This document shows, piece by piece, positions 8,475 through 18,864 of a stretch of 64,000 nt of DNA. The DNA comes from Enterovibrio coralii (GTDB lineage: Bacteria > Pseudomonadota > Gammaproteobacteria > Enterobacterales > Vibrionaceae): positions 1 through 64,000 of the forward strand of contig NZ_LNTY01000004.1 of the NCBI RefSeq assembly GCF_001559595.1. Direction: 5' to 3'. Both the position numbers and the translations under genes were made by a program. Below the pieces are notes generated by a model, which worked only from the letters and a program-made list of their open reading frames with translations, was not told the DNA's origin and ran no database searches. The stretch's first letter is position 1; each line of letters starts with the position of its first letter.

Positions 8475-8893
8475 GTTTGACAATGAAATTAAAAGAGCAA
8501 TGGCGCGATGATTTGGATGATGTACGCGAAGACATTACCACCCTTATTGCGTCGTTGATCTCAGGGCGCGCACCCATTTGGGTTGGGAGCGAAGATGCCT
8601 CAAATCTTGGTGGTACCATCGTCACCATGGGGATTCAAAACCTAGCACGATCCCAAAGTAAAGCCAACAGCGAAGTGGTCGGTGAAGAAATCCGACAACT
8701 GATTAAAACCTTTGAGCCTAGGCTGTCGGCCGTAGAGCTTGAAGTTAACGAGGAAACCACTAACAACAATCAATTAGAGTTTCGAATCACAGCGGTAATG
8801 CACACGGATTATGGCGATGAAACCGTTGTATTCGATTCATTCCTCGACTTTAGCACTAGCAAACTGGATGTAAGGAAGACCAATCTTGTCTGA
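8471..8893 (+). CDS. tssE: TssE, gp25-like T6SS baseplate protein
   Basis: TssE is the homologue of phage T4 gp25, a wedge protein that starts sheath polymerisation on the baseplate. The 140-residue product has the gp25/lysozyme-like family pattern, including a GIQNLARSQSK segment after residue 50 and EEIRQLIKTFEPRLSAVELEV, followed by alternating beta strands. The canonical EPR-type motif appears here as FEPRL. It overlaps the tssC-like gene by four bases and tssF by eight, indicating tight translational coupling. Confidence 0.88.
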   Translation: MSLTMKLKEQWRDDLDDVREDITTLIASLISGRAPIWVGSEDASNLGGTIVTMGIQNLARSQSKANSEVVGEEIRQLIKTFEPRLSAVELEVNEETTNNNQLEFRITAVMHTDYGDETVVFDSFLDFSTSKLDVRKTNLV

Positions 8894-10669
8894 CTCGTTG
8901 CTTGCCTATTTTGAACAAGAACTGCGTTTTATCCGTGAAGAAGCGGCGGCTTTCTCACAGCGCCATCCTGGTGCCGCTACTGCACTAGGGTTAAACAAAG
9001 AAACGGTTGATGATCCTCAAGTAGCAAGGTTAATTGAAAGTGTTGCGCTGCTTAACGGTAAGCTGCAAAAACGCTTGGATGACACTTACCCAGAGTTCAC
9101 TGAAAGCCTGCTAAGGCTTCTTTTCCCTCACTATTTAAGGCCTGTGCGTCATTCAGCATTCTTCGGGTTGATGTTGGCGATGACGCCTCCGCGCAACATA
9201 CGTTGCCAAGGCATACGGAGTTCGATGTAACCGGAGAATCTGGAGCGGAAGCCGTATTTCGAACCACTCAAGCTCTGACGTTGAACCCTATCGCATTGAG
9301 TGATTTTGATGTGGCAATGGCACCTTTTGATATCGTCAAAAAGCCGCGCGGCGCGGAGCAGTCAAAAGCGATGGTCAGCTTTACCTTGTCAGCGTTTGAT
9401 GAAGGCATCGATTTTTCCACATTGAGAATTCCGCATTTGGACATGCAGTTACAGGGAGACCCAAACCTGATGCTGCGATTCCATGACATGCTGATGGCCG
9501 GCATCGATCAAGTGGTGTTGTCATGGCCGGGTGGAGAAGCGGTGCTAGGTGAAGATTGCCTTGAGGTTGTAGGCTTCGACAATGAGCAGTCAACACTACC
9601 GTACCTTGCGAGTAGCTTCTTTGGCTTCAAACTACTGACCGAATTTTTCGTCTTCCCTGAGCGTTTTCATGCTATTCGATTTAATTTTGGGGACGCACTC
9701 AAACAGGTTAATGCTCATGAAGTCACGATAAATGTGTTCATTGAAGACATTGCTGTTGACGTGGCACGAGCACTTTCCACCGATAATTTTGAACTGCATT
9801 GTACGCCTGTTGTGAACCTTCAAACCATCACAGCAGAGCCTACGCGCATCGACTTCTCACAGTCTTCTTATCCACTGATTCTGGATGCCAGTAGACCAGA
9901 TGCCTTGTCGTTGTTTTCTGTAGAAAAGATAGAAGATGTAGATGAACAAAGCGTCACACAAGTGCCTGAGCTGTATAGCGATAAATATCATGCCGCGAAA
10001 ACAGGCTATCGTTGGCAACTGGCGGAGCGTGAGCTTGAAACGGGTAACCGCGAATATCGCATCAAAGTATCTGACACACGAAACGAAAGTGCGGACAGTG
10101 AACCTCGCGTTTGGATCGTTTCTGCGCTGTGCACCAATGGTCGCCGCGCGGCCAAGCTGACAACGAACAGCAAATTGCAGTGCCGTGAAACCATCACTAT
10201 TCCTGGCGAACCCGTGTTGTCACGCCGTCCTACTCAGCCCGCACCTAAGAAAGACTTGAAAAACAGCACCTGGGTATTGCTGTCTCATCTGCACTTTAAT
10301 TATCACGCCATCTTTGGGGCGGTGGATCCGGTAGCTCAGTTGAAATCCCTGTTTCGACTATACAACCACCACGAAAGCCAACAGATTAATGCCTACATCA
10401 ACTCCCTCGTTTCCATAGAAACCGAGCAGGTTGTCGCGCCTATCCGTGTGTCTGGAAAGAGTTGTTTTGCCTATGGCACAAAAGTGCATGTCACTTTGAA
10501 TCCAACGGATTTGGTAGGGGGCATGGTGCTGTTTTCTAATCTTCTAGATCGCTTTTTTGCCTGTTTTGCCGGCTTCAATAGTTTCACTCAAGTGGAGATC
10601 ACGCTTGAGGGGCATGACGGTGTGTTTAAGATTTTCCCAAGGAGGTCAGGATGCAAAAATCTGCTCTGA
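8886..10669 (+). CDS. tssF: TssF, T6SS baseplate protein (frame broken near 9165)
   Basis: TssF forms the baseplate wedge with TssE, TssG and TssK. The N-terminus (LLAYFEQELRFIREEAAAF, then LDDTYPEFTESLLRLLFPHYLRP) is typical. The reading frame changes near 9160-9168: the first frame stops at 9230, but the family sequence continues as DVGDDASAQHTLPRHTEFDV in the -1 frame and runs to 10669, ending in the usual FPRRSGCKNLL. One missing base, for example in a CC pair before CGGGTTGAT, restores a product of roughly 594 residues. The end overlaps the start of tssG by 19 bases. The gene is either broken or mis-sequenced. Confidence 0.87.
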
Positions 10670-11631
10670 TCAACTGGGTTGAACATCCCTATTTGGCATC
10701 ATTGCAGCGCAGCTGGCAGCTCATCAAGCACCATGCTCAAGCACAAAACGCCAGACCTAACATTCGCTTTAAAGCGGCGAAACTGCCAGCGCATTACCCA
10801 TCCGCGGTTGTAAATGTCACGCATAGCTATGGGCACGAGTGGGAAGTCACGACATCGCTAGAAGCGTTGTCGGGTGCAAAAGGCGTGATGCCAAGAGGCA
10901 TGTATAAAGAGGCCATGCAGGCGGTTTTTCATGAAGAAAACCACGCATTGCTCGACTTTTTCGACAGCTTTAACAACCGCTATTACAGGCTGTTGTGCCA
11001 ATCAGAAATCAAACATGACATTCCTGCTCAAAGGGAAGAAGAAACGTTTTCCTGGAGCCAGTATCGCCCATCCATTACGCGTTTGCTCTCCAATCTTCAT
11101 GGTGCAATAGCCAGAGAGAGCACCATTCCAGATAGCCACTTTGTTCAGTACACCGGCTTGGTTGGCTTGAAAATTAGCTGTCCCGAAACGCTCCGCCTCA
11201 TTCTTGAGGATTATTTCGGTTATCCGTTTGATGTTGAGCGATCAGGGTTGACCTATCAGCCTATCACTGCCGATGCCTTGACGCGCATTGGTGGCAGCGG
11301 CAGAAACCGTTGCTTGGGATTTGACGCACTGGTGGGCAAGACGGCGGTAATGGCAGGGCAGAAGCTAGACGTAAAAATTAAGCCAGATAGTTATCAGGCC
11401 TATCAGGCAATACGAAGCGACAAACGCCTGATCCGATCGATTAATGAGATGGTTAAGCAGTACATCGGGGTCAATTTAAAGTTTCGTCTGTTGATGAAGG
11501 TCAACGGTCAATATTTGCCGAAATTGAATTTGGCGGAAACAAAGGAAAAAGGGCAGCAGTTGGGCCAGTCGGCTTGGATCACCACGCACGACAACAAGCA
11601 AACATTTGTCGAAATGCCACTTAATGGATAA
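10651..11631 (+). CDS. tssG: TssG, T6SS baseplate protein
   Basis: A 326-residue baseplate wedge protein that binds TssF as a heterotrimer. Family features: NIRFKAAKLPAHYPSAVVNV near the N-terminus, MPRGMYKEAMQ, the helix LLDFFDSFNNRYYRLLCQ, and a C-terminal RLIRSINEMVKQYIG segment. It starts inside the end of tssF with a strong AGGAGG before the ATG, and is followed 11 bases later by tssH. Nothing unusual is seen. Confidence 0.93.
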   Translation: MQKSALINWVEHPYLASLQRSWQLIKHHAQAQNARPNIRFKAAKLPAHYPSAVVNVTHSYGHEWEVTTSLEALSGAKGVMPRGMYKEAMQAVFHEENHALLDFFDSFNNRYYRLLCQSEIKHDIPAQREEETFSWSQYRPSITRLLSNLHGAIARESTIPDSHFVQYTGLVGLKISCPETLRLILEDYFGYPFDVERSGLTYQPITADALTRIGGSGRNRCLGFDALVGKTAVMAGQKLDVKIKPDSYQAYQAIRSDKRLIRSINEMVKQYIGVNLKFRLLMKVNGQYLPKLNLAETKEKGQQLGQSAWITTHDNKQTFVEMPLNG

Positions 11632-11642
11632 CGGATTTCACT

Positions 11643-14255
11643 ATGATCAACATTGAACTGCAAAATCTTGTTAGGCGTTTAGCGCCTGGACTTAAAATGT
11701 CACTGGAATCGGCAGCGGGAGATTGTATGTCTCGCACGCATTATGCCGTTGAGCTGGAGCACTGGTTCTCTCAGCTTTTAAAAGACTCGACACTTGGGTG
11801 GCATGCAGCGGTCAATCAAAGCAACGCATCGAAAGACACCTTGTTAGATCAACTTGATCAAAAACTTTCAGGTTACGCGCGCGGTAACGATGCGGCTCCA
11901 TCACTTTCTCCTGCACTTATTGAGCTGACAAAAGACGCGTGGCTATTGGCTTCATTGAATGAATCTCAAGCCAGCATTAACGAATACCATCTTCTGTTGG
12001 TGCTTCAGCAGCGTATTGCACAAAGTGCCTACAATGGCCCTCTGGCGTCCTGGGTACAAAACCTCTCGTCAGAATGGTTAAAAAGTAAGGCGAAAGAGGC
12101 ATCCAAAGGGACGTTGTCAGACGCTGCAGCATCGGGTGCATCAATGGCACCAGAAGGTGATGTGGGTACAGCGGCACTTGATAAATACACGCACAATCTC
12201 ACCGAAGCTGCGCGAAGCGGAAAGCTTGACCCAATCTCTGGTCGCTCTAGTGAAATCCGTAAATCAATCGATATTCTTTGTCGTCGTCGTCAAAACAGCC
12301 CAATTCTGGTGGGTGATCCGGGCGTAGGTAAAACGGCAATTGTCGAAGGCCTTGCGCAGCAAATTGTGGATGGCAATGTTCCACCTGCTTTGGCGAACGT
12401 TGAACTCCGAAGCCTTGATCTGTCTTTGCTGCAAGCGGGTGCGAGCATTAAAGGTGAGTTTGAGAATCGTCTGAAAGACATCATCAATGAAATCAAACAA
12501 TCACCGACGCCAATCATCATGTTTATCGATGAAGCGCATACCCTTATTGGCGCAGGTGGTGCAGCAGGTCAAAACGATGCCGCTAACATCTTGAAACCCG
12601 CACTGGCTCGAGGTGAGTTTCGCTCCTTGGCAGCAACAACGTGGGCAGAGTACAAGCAGTACTTTGAAACCGATGCGGCTTTGACGCGTCGATTCCAAGT
12701 GGTATCTGTTGATGAGCCAAATCAGGAAGATGCTATTCAAATGCTTCGTGGCGTCAAAGACAGCCTTGAGAAACACCACAACGTGAAAGTGATGCAAGAA
12801 GCGATTGATGCAGCAGTGACCCTGTCAATTCGCTACCTGCCTGAACGTAAGCTTCCAGATAAAGCAATCAGCCTACTCGATACGGCTTGTTCGCGCATTG
12901 GTCTCAGTCAAAGCGCGACGCCTCAGCAGCTTGAAGGGCTGGCTGAGCAGATCCGTTATACCAACAACGAAATTGCATCTCTTCGCCATGAATCAGCGTT
13001 GTGGTCTGTAGAAAACGAGCAATTAGCGATTGCCGAGGCACGCTTGGAGTCGCTGAAAGAAGAACACGATGCACTTGAAAAGCAGTGGGAAGAAGAGAAA
13101 GCCCTCGTGACTGATATTCTTTCTTTGCAAGACGCTTTGGATGAAAAGTACGTTGCGGGTGAAGACATTACTGTGCTGCCTGAGCGCAAAGAGCTAGACG
13201 AAAAGATGTCTGCACTTCGTGAACTTCAGGGCGAGCAACCCTTGGTGCTTCCGCAAGTAAATCAACAAACAATTGCTGAAGTCATTTCGCTTTGGACGGG
13301 TATTCCAGTCGGCAACATGGTGAAAGAAGAAGTTGAGCGATTGATGAACCTTGAAGCGCACATCGGTCAGCGAGTTATTGGACAAGTTGCGCCTATCGAC
13401 GAGATTTCAAAAGCCATTCGTATGTCGCGTGCTGGCCTAACCGATCCAAGAAAACCTGTTGGCGTTTTCTTGATGTGTGGTCCAAGTGGTGTTGGTAAGA
13501 CGGAAACTGCGCTGGCGTTGACTGACTTGCTATACGGCGGTGAAAACAACATTACCACCATCAACATGACGGAGTTTAAAGAAGAGCACAAAGTGTCGAT
13601 GTTGTTGGGTTCTCCCGCTGGCTACGTTGGCTACGGCAAAGGCGGTGTACTGACTGAAGCTGTGCGTAAAAATCCTTACTCAGTGCTGCTGCTTGATGAA
13701 ATGGAAAAAGCACACCCAGGCGTTCACGACCTTTTCTATCAAATCTTCGATAAAGGGACCATCAGTGACAGTGAAGGCCGCGAAGTAGACTTCAGAAACA
13801 CCATTATCATCATGACCTCAAACGCTGCGGACAGTGCAGTGGTTTCGGCTTGCGCGGAGGGTCGTCCAAGCATTCCAGAAGTCACAGAAACCATTTTCCC
13901 AGAACTTCAAAAGTTCTTTAAACCTGCGTTCTTGGGGCGTGCGACCGTTGTGCCTTATTTCCCTCTTAATGAGGAAGAAATGGCAGCCATTGCGAAGTTG
14001 TCTCTTAAGCGTATTGAGAAACGTGTCACCGCTCACTACGGTGCGACGTTTAGCTATGACGACGAAGTGATTGAGCAATTGGTTCAACGCAATAACTCAC
14101 CAGAAACAGGTGCGCGAGCGATTGAGCAAATCATCAACCGTACCTTGATGCCTGAGTTGGCCAACCAATGTATTACGCGCATGAGCGAAGGTGAGCCAAT
14201 TACTGCCATTAAAGTGAGCGCAGAAGGAAATCAATTCGGTTTTCACATCGAATAA
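11643..14255 (+). CDS. tssH: TssH/ClpV, sheath-recycling AAA+ ATPase
   Basis: ClpV extracts TssC N-terminal helices from contracted sheaths and recycles the subunits. The 870-residue protein has an N-terminal Clp-N-like helical domain (about 1-160), a first AAA+ domain with GDPGVGKT near residue 225 and MFIDEAHT near 293, a coiled-coil middle region (about 425-530), and a second AAA+ domain with GPSGVGKT near 614 and LLLDEMEKAH near 680, ending in a ClpB D2-small domain. Both Walker A lysines and Walker B acidic residues are intact. It is encoded after tssG and before the ATP-grasp/MFS module. Confidence 0.97.
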   Translation: MINIELQNLVRRLAPGLKMSLESAAGDCMSRTHYAVELEHWFSQLLKDSTLGWHAAVNQSNASKDTLLDQLDQKLSGYARGNDAAPSLSPALIELTKDAWLLASLNESQASINEYHLLLVLQQRIAQSAYNGPLASWVQNLSSEWLKSKAKEASKGTLSDAAASGASMAPEGDVGTAALDKYTHNLTEAARSGKLDPISGRSSEIRKSIDILCRRRQNSPILVGDPGVGKTAIVEGLAQQIVDGNVPPALANVELRSLDLSLLQAGASIKGEFENRLKDIINEIKQSPTPIIMFIDEAHTLIGAGGAAGQNDAANILKPALARGEFRSLAATTWAEYKQYFETDAALTRRFQVVSVDEPNQEDAIQMLRGVKDSLEKHHNVKVMQEAIDAAVTLSIRYLPERKLPDKAISLLDTACSRIGLSQSATPQQLEGLAEQIRYTNNEIASLRHESALWSVENEQLAIAEARLESLKEEHDALEKQWEEEKALVTDILSLQDALDEKYVAGEDITVLPERKELDEKMSALRELQGEQPLVLPQVNQQTIAEVISLWTGIPVGNMVKEEVERLMNLEAHIGQRVIGQVAPIDEISKAIRMSRAGLTDPRKPVGVFLMCGPSGVGKTETALALTDLLYGGENNITTINMTEFKEEHKVSMLLGSPAGYVGYGKGGVLTEAVRKNPYSVLLLDEMEKAHPGVHDLFYQIFDKGTISDSEGREVDFRNTIIIMTSNAADSAVVSACAEGRPSIPEVTETIFPELQKFFKPAFLGRATVVPYFPLNEEEMAAIAKLSLKRIEKRVTAHYGATFSYDDEVIEQLVQRNNSPETGARAIEQIINRTLMPELANQCITRMSEGEPITAIKVSAEGNQFGFHIE

Positions 14256-14281
14256 GTAAACAAAGCCAGTGAAGGCTCGCT

Positions 14282-14313
14282 AGCCCGCACTCATCGTATG
14301 TGTTGTGCGGGCT
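14282..14313 (+). promoter_or_regulatory. Hairpin between tssH and the ligase gene
   Basis: A perfect 9-bp stem (AGCCCGCAC / GTGCGGGCT) with a 14-base loop lies in the only sizeable gap (96 bases) of the operon. There is no T-run behind it, so it looks like an mRNA-stabilising or processing hairpin rather than a terminator. It could mark a segmental boundary between the core genes and the inserted module. Confidence 0.4.
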
Positions 14314-14351
14314 GGCAAATATAACAATAACAAGGAAGTAAAGGATATTGC

Positions 14352-15518
14352 ATGGTTGCTGCACTGTTTAATCCAGAGCAGATGGATTGGATTAAAAAAC
14401 GCGTAAAAATCGCGGTGATTTGTGGCGGTGAGAAAAGCTGTTCGAAAAACTATGTTTATGAAAATTTGAGCCCTCGTTCGACAAAAACGTATCGTACTGT
14501 CGCGGAAGATATCGTGGCGACGTTGGCGCAAGAAGGATTTGACCAATTGGAGGTTTTAGAGGAAAGCATGCACCTGCCTCAGCAACTGAAATCGCAGAAT
14601 GTTGATATGGCTTTCCTCAATAGTGGTGGCTTACAGGGCTATGACTCGATGTGCCATCTGCCTTCTATGATGGAAATGTGTGGTGTGCCTTATATTGGGC
14701 ACACGCCGATGACAGCGGGTTTGCTCGACAACAAATTAATGTTGAAAAACGAGCTTTCTGCCTTGGGTATTCCCACAGCACCGTTTATCACACTTGATCA
14801 AGGCAGAACGATACACGATGCCTCCTGTCAGCGAGCGTTGGATTACATCGACCAAGAATTTGGCGAAGGGTATATCGTTAAGCCAGTCGTCGGAAGAGCG
14901 TCAATCCACGTTTATCCGGTCTTTGACCGCAGTGAACTGCAAGAAGTGGTAGAGCGTGTGCAGTCTGCGACCAATAACGTCGTATTGATTGAGCCTTATC
15001 TGTCTGGGGCTGAGTTTGTCGCTGCAGTATGTGGGCGCGTGCTATACAAAGAATCGCAACTGGAAGAGCAAGAACAGCCTTTCGTCTTTTCTATCTCGCA
15101 GCGTGTATTGGACGAAGGTGAACATATCTTCACATCGATGGATGTCAGACCAATTACGGCAGATCGCTCGCGTCCAGTGCTCGACGAATCGCTAAAAGCT
15201 GATATTGCGGATATCGTTAGTCGGATCTTTACCGCATTTAACCTGCAAACACTGATTCGCGTTGACCTTCGCATGGACAACAATGGGCGTTTGTATGTGT
15301 TGGAGGCGAACCCAAAGCCAGATCTGAAAAGACCATGCGGCAATCAAATCAATCTGGTTACCGCTGGGCTGGCGGCGGAAGGTATGCAGTACGAGGAACT
15401 TCTTCAGTCCCTCATTTTTAATCGACTCCAGTACTTATACCGCAACCGCCCCACAACACTGGCACATTGCCTCAGTGACTCTCTGTTCACCCTTTCACAA
15501 CAAGGGGGAAGAGCATGA
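14352..15518 (+). CDS. ATP-grasp ligase, D-Ala-D-Ala ligase-like, inside T6SS operon
   Basis: A 388-residue ATP-grasp enzyme of the D-alanine-D-alanine ligase type. Family landmarks are VKIAVICGGEKSC (Ddl N-terminal glycine motif), PYIGHTPMTAGLLDNKLMLK (ATP-grasp entry), YIVKPVVGRAS (in place of the usual KPxxxGSS loop), VLIEPYLSGAEFVAAV, and RVDLRMDNNGRLYVLEANPKPDL carrying the metal-binding Glu/Asn. Such enzymes join an amino acid or peptide to a second substrate using ATP. The divergent KPVVGRAS loop and the EANPKPDL end suggest a substrate other than D-Ala-D-Ala. It overlaps the next (MFS) gene by four bases. No ATP-grasp enzyme belongs to the T6SS core. A small-molecule or peptidoglycan-related product is inference. 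Confidence 0.85.
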   Translation: MVAALFNPEQMDWIKKRVKIAVICGGEKSCSKNYVYENLSPRSTKTYRTVAEDIVATLAQEGFDQLEVLEESMHLPQQLKSQNVDMAFLNSGGLQGYDSMCHLPSMMEMCGVPYIGHTPMTAGLLDNKLMLKNELSALGIPTAPFITLDQGRTIHDASCQRALDYIDQEFGEGYIVKPVVGRASIHVYPVFDRSELQEVVERVQSATNNVVLIEPYLSGAEFVAAVCGRVLYKESQLEEQEQPFVFSISQRVLDEGEHIFTSMDVRPITADRSRPVLDESLKADIADIVSRIFTAFNLQTLIRVDLRMDNNGRLYVLEANPKPDLKRPCGNQINLVTAGLAAEGMQYEELLQSLIFNRLQYLYRNRPTTLAHCLSDSLFTLSQQGGRA

Positions 15519-17731
15519 GTCAATACATCAAAAACAGCCGCATCTTTTTCGGCATTTTGCTCGTCAGCCTTTCACTGTTTTTGATTGTCGTGGTGGGCTA
15601 TGCGCAGACGTTAAAAAGCTACAAAGCTCAAACGCGAGAAGCCATTCTGGCGCAGGCTGAAGTTGCGAAGCTCAACATAGAGCAAATTCTGAATTCAGGT
15701 GTGCCACTCCATGAAATTGCGGGGCTGCAAGCTCTGCTTGCACCCATCGCCGATACGGACCCATCGGTGATGGACATTCGTCTGACCTCTGGAGAAATGG
15801 AGCTTTATCGCTACACCAATATGGTGATTGAAGGAAATCTGGTTTCGATTCCGCTTAGCAACAAATTCTCTGTCGCGGGCTCGTTGGAAATCCTTCTTAG
15901 TGATGACCCAATCAAAGGTCGCGTAGATAGCAGCTTCGGCGTAATGCTTTGGGCGGCACTTATCCTCATCGCGCTTTTTGTGTGGAGTATTGCGCTTCAA
16001 CAAAGTGGCTCGCGTTACCTCAAAAGTTTCTCCGTTGTATTTTTAACCATGACGCTGTTGGTGATTGCACTCGTGTCGGTGCTGCTAAAACAGAGTTTGG
16101 AGAACAAAGCGGTAGCAATGAGCGACATCATCAGCCATCGCATTGCCCCCATCATGCAAGAAGAGATCGATCCTGCTTTGGTCATGGGCATGGATGACAT
16201 GTTGGCTGATTTTATTCAAACCAATGAAGAAGTAGCATCGCTGACGTTGACCGTCGGTGGCGCACAAGTCGCACACAGCGCAGATAGCGAACACAGCCAG
16301 TGGCTCGCGCAGTTGGCGACATATGAAAGTGCCAATAGCTTGGGCAACACCACATCTATTTCCTTCCATCCAGAGGTGCTACTTGAGCAGCTCTTACATG
16401 TGCTTAAGAGCTTCGCGATTTTGTTCGGTGGTTGTGCCTTTGTATGTTTTGCGTTTGTGAAACTACTAAGCCGAGAAGAGCGACAGCCAAGACGTGAAAA
16501 CGTGTTGGACAAAATCAAAGCCCTCCTTTTGATGACGGTGTTGATGGAGTCTTTGATGGCGCCAATGCTGCCAGAGTTTATCGAGACGGTGGTTTCAGGA
16601 GCAGGTTACTCTGGGATGACAGCATCGCTGTTGTTCTCTTTGTATTTCCTTGGTTTTACGGTGACCTTGTTGCCTGCGGCAAGACTCGCTGACTTTATGG
16701 ATTCTCGCCAAATTCTGATCGGCGGTATCTTGCTGTCAGCAGTTGGTAGCCTCGCGTTGATATTTAGCGAACATCTTTCGATTATTCTTGTCGCTCGATT
16801 TGTGTCGGGTGTGGGTCAGGCGGCCATCTTTATAGCGGTTCAACATTACATTCTGTTCCATAGCAATCAAGAAAACAAAACGCAGGCGGCAGGCATTATC
16901 GTGTTCTGCTTTAACGCTGGATTCATCGCTGGGGCTGCATTTGGTGCTTTGCTGGTGGATATGATCGGTGTTGATGGCATCTTTATGTTATCGGCCCTCA
17001 TTGGTGTCGGCATGTTTGTTTTCGCGCAGTGGCTACCAGAACAGATGGGGAACAAAACCCTGCCGAATGCTTCCTCCAAATACCGCCTGTTGAAATACGG
17101 CGTTAAAACCATGGGGCAGGATGCGAAACGCTACATGGTTCAGTCGGCCTTTTTACGGGCACTCTTTTTTGTGGGTGCGCCAGCAAAAATGCTGATGACA
17201 GGTGTCGTTTTCTTTGCCACGCCGCTCGTCCTCGCTGAACGAAACATTGCGAGCGAAAGCATTGGTCAGGTGCTAATGACTTATGCCATTGCGGTGCTCT
17301 TTGTTAGTGGCAAGGTTGCTCCGCTTATCGACAAGCGTGGTAATGCAAAGCTCTCTCTTTGCGCGGGCAACATGTTATCGGCGGTGTCACTGGTTATCAT
17401 TGGCTTGGCGCTACAAAGCACTTCAGACACGCTCGTGGTTGTTCTTTCTACACTGTCGATGCTGATACTGGGTGCGGCACATGGATTGATTAACGCACCA
17501 GTCGTGACGCATGTGATCAACCATGTTCCTTCAGCCGATGAGGGTGCTGCAGCAGCAACGTACCGCTTCCTTGAGCGATTTGGACACGTTTCTGGTGCAA
17601 TCCTCGTTGGTTTCTTTATCTCGTTCTTTGGTATTGAAACGGGCTTTTTCATGCTCGCAGCATGTTTAGCGTGCTTTGGCACTCTGATGTTTTTGCTCGA
17701 CGGTGAAAAACTGGCGGAGGTAAAATCATGA
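15515..17731 (+). CDS. Sensor-MFS fusion transporter
   Basis: A 738-residue membrane protein. The first ~325 residues look like two sensory units: a membrane helix near 10-30, a periplasmic domain, helices near 147-165 and 172-192, a second periplasmic domain (about 195-295) and a helix near 300-322. Residues ~335-735 form a major facilitator superfamily transporter with about twelve helices, including the A-type LADFMDSRQILIGGI loop between helices 2 and 3 and a GxxGA-rich antiport-like helix. The join is unusual: MFS carriers seldom carry chemoreceptor-like domains. Overlaps of four bases link it to the ligase before it and the binding protein after it. Likely role: transport of a ligand or of the ligase product, gated by an external signal (inference). 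Confidence 0.85.
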   Translation: MSQYIKNSRIFFGILLVSLSLFLIVVVGYAQTLKSYKAQTREAILAQAEVAKLNIEQILNSGVPLHEIAGLQALLAPIADTDPSVMDIRLTSGEMELYRYTNMVIEGNLVSIPLSNKFSVAGSLEILLSDDPIKGRVDSSFGVMLWAALILIALFVWSIALQQSGSRYLKSFSVVFLTMTLLVIALVSVLLKQSLENKAVAMSDIISHRIAPIMQEEIDPALVMGMDDMLADFIQTNEEVASLTLTVGGAQVAHSADSEHSQWLAQLATYESANSLGNTTSISFHPEVLLEQLLHVLKSFAILFGGCAFVCFAFVKLLSREERQPRRENVLDKIKALLLMTVLMESLMAPMLPEFIETVVSGAGYSGMTASLLFSLYFLGFTVTLLPAARLADFMDSRQILIGGILLSAVGSLALIFSEHLSIILVARFVSGVGQAAIFIAVQHYILFHSNQENKTQAAGIIVFCFNAGFIAGAAFGALLVDMIGVDGIFMLSALIGVGMFVFAQWLPEQMGNKTLPNASSKYRLLKYGVKTMGQDAKRYMVQSAFLRALFFVGAPAKMLMTGVVFFATPLVLAERNIASESIGQVLMTYAIAVLFVSGKVAPLIDKRGNAKLSLCAGNMLSAVSLVIIGLALQSTSDTLVVVLSTLSMLILGAAHGLINAPVVTHVINHVPSADEGAAAATYRFLERFGHVSGAILVGFFISFFGIETGFFMLAACLACFGTLMFLLDGEKLAEVKS

Positions 17732-18861
17732 TGTTAAGACTGATATTGCTTCTATTACCGACACTGTTTATCTCTGCGACAAACGCAGAAGAGTGGCCAG
17801 AATGGTTGGGTGAAACGGTCAAAACAACGGCGCAAAGTGATTGGCGATTTAACGGTGACCAAAGCGTCTTGCAGATCATGCCAAAACGCGAGAACCCCAA
17901 TATTTGGGTAGTCGTATCCCGCAAGGCGACCTCGTATGACACCGCACTGAGCACCATGCTGAATGTTTATAAGCAGGAGTTCGATAGCGTCAGCTTCAGC
18001 GTCGTGAAGTTACCTAGTGGTGACGGCGAATTGGATGCTCTGCTCCAATTGGCTGATAGCAATGCAGACCTTCTTTACACTGTAGGCTCAAAAGCCACAG
18101 TGGCCGTGAGCAAGGCGTATGAAGGGGACTTGCCCATTGTATCGGTTAACGCCAAAGACCCGGTATTGCTTGGGCTGGTAGATGACTACGAGGGCTCCGG
18201 CTCCAATTTTGCGTATACCTCTCTTAACTTGCCTTCCAACGTCACGCTCAGCTTCTTGCTGAGGTACATGCCCGATCTTTCTCAAATTGGTGTGCTCTAC
18301 GCCAGGTCCAATGCCAGCGCATATCTTACCCAGTATTTACCGTTGAAGCAGGAAGCGGAACGCAGAGGGATCCGTGTTCTTGGGTTGGAAGTCGACGAAA
18401 ACATCGAAGACAAAACATTGGAGCAAGTCATGGCACGCGAAGTACAAGCCATGAAATCCCAAGACGCCAACCTTTCCCAGTCTTTGCTTTGGTTAACAGG
18501 AAGCTCAAGCCTCTTGGCTAGGGTGGACGAGATCAATGCCCTCTCTTCAGAGTTGCCGTTGTTGACGGTCGTCCCTGAAGCGGTAAACGGCGGTGAGGAC
18601 AGCGCGTTGATTTCCGTGGGGGTCAGTTTTGTGAATAACGCGCACCAAGCCGCGTTGTATGGCATTCGTATTTTAAGAGACGGGGAGAGGGCAGGTGATC
18701 TTCCTGTTGGTGTGATTTCACCGCCTGATATTTCTATCAGCTTTCGTCAGGCAAAACGCTTGAAAAAACCTGTGCCTTTGGCGTTTTTGGAAATGGCCAG
18801 CGATGTCTATGCCGATGATGGCAGCATCGTCCGCGCTCAGGGCATGAGTATGGAGAAATAA
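17728..18861 (+). CDS. Periplasmic ABC-type substrate-binding protein (DUF534/TrpX-like)
   Basis: A 377-residue secreted protein with a signal peptide at about 1-20 (cleavage after a TNA motif). It has the layout of the ABC_sub_bind family: NIWVVVSRKATSYD as first strand, a LLYTVGSKATVAVSKAY segment, LPIVSVNAKDPVLLGLV, a hinge, then IGVLYARSNASAYL and a ELPLLTVVPEAV strand, with C-terminal ISISFRQAKRLKKPVPLAFL. It probably binds a small ligand. No ABC permease or ATPase is encoded nearby, so it may present the ligand to the sensor-MFS protein or act as a sensor. It overlaps the MFS gene and is three bases from the next gene. Confidence 0.8.
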   Translation: MMLRLILLLLPTLFISATNAEEWPEWLGETVKTTAQSDWRFNGDQSVLQIMPKRENPNIWVVVSRKATSYDTALSTMLNVYKQEFDSVSFSVVKLPSGDGELDALLQLADSNADLLYTVGSKATVAVSKAYEGDLPIVSVNAKDPVLLGLVDDYEGSGSNFAYTSLNLPSNVTLSFLLRYMPDLSQIGVLYARSNASAYLTQYLPLKQEAERRGIRVLGLEVDENIEDKTLEQVMAREVQAMKSQDANLSQSLLWLTGSSSLLARVDEINALSSELPLLTVVPEAVNGGEDSALISVGVSFVNNAHQAALYGIRILRDGERAGDLPVGVISPPDISISFRQAKRLKKPVPLAFLEMASDVYADDGSIVRAQGMSMEK

Positions 18862-18864
18862 TGA

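Noticed and set aside
14282..14313. Rho-independent terminator inside the T6SS operon
   Set aside because: The stem is good but no T-run follows and the operon continues with overlapping genes, so I list it as a hairpin only.
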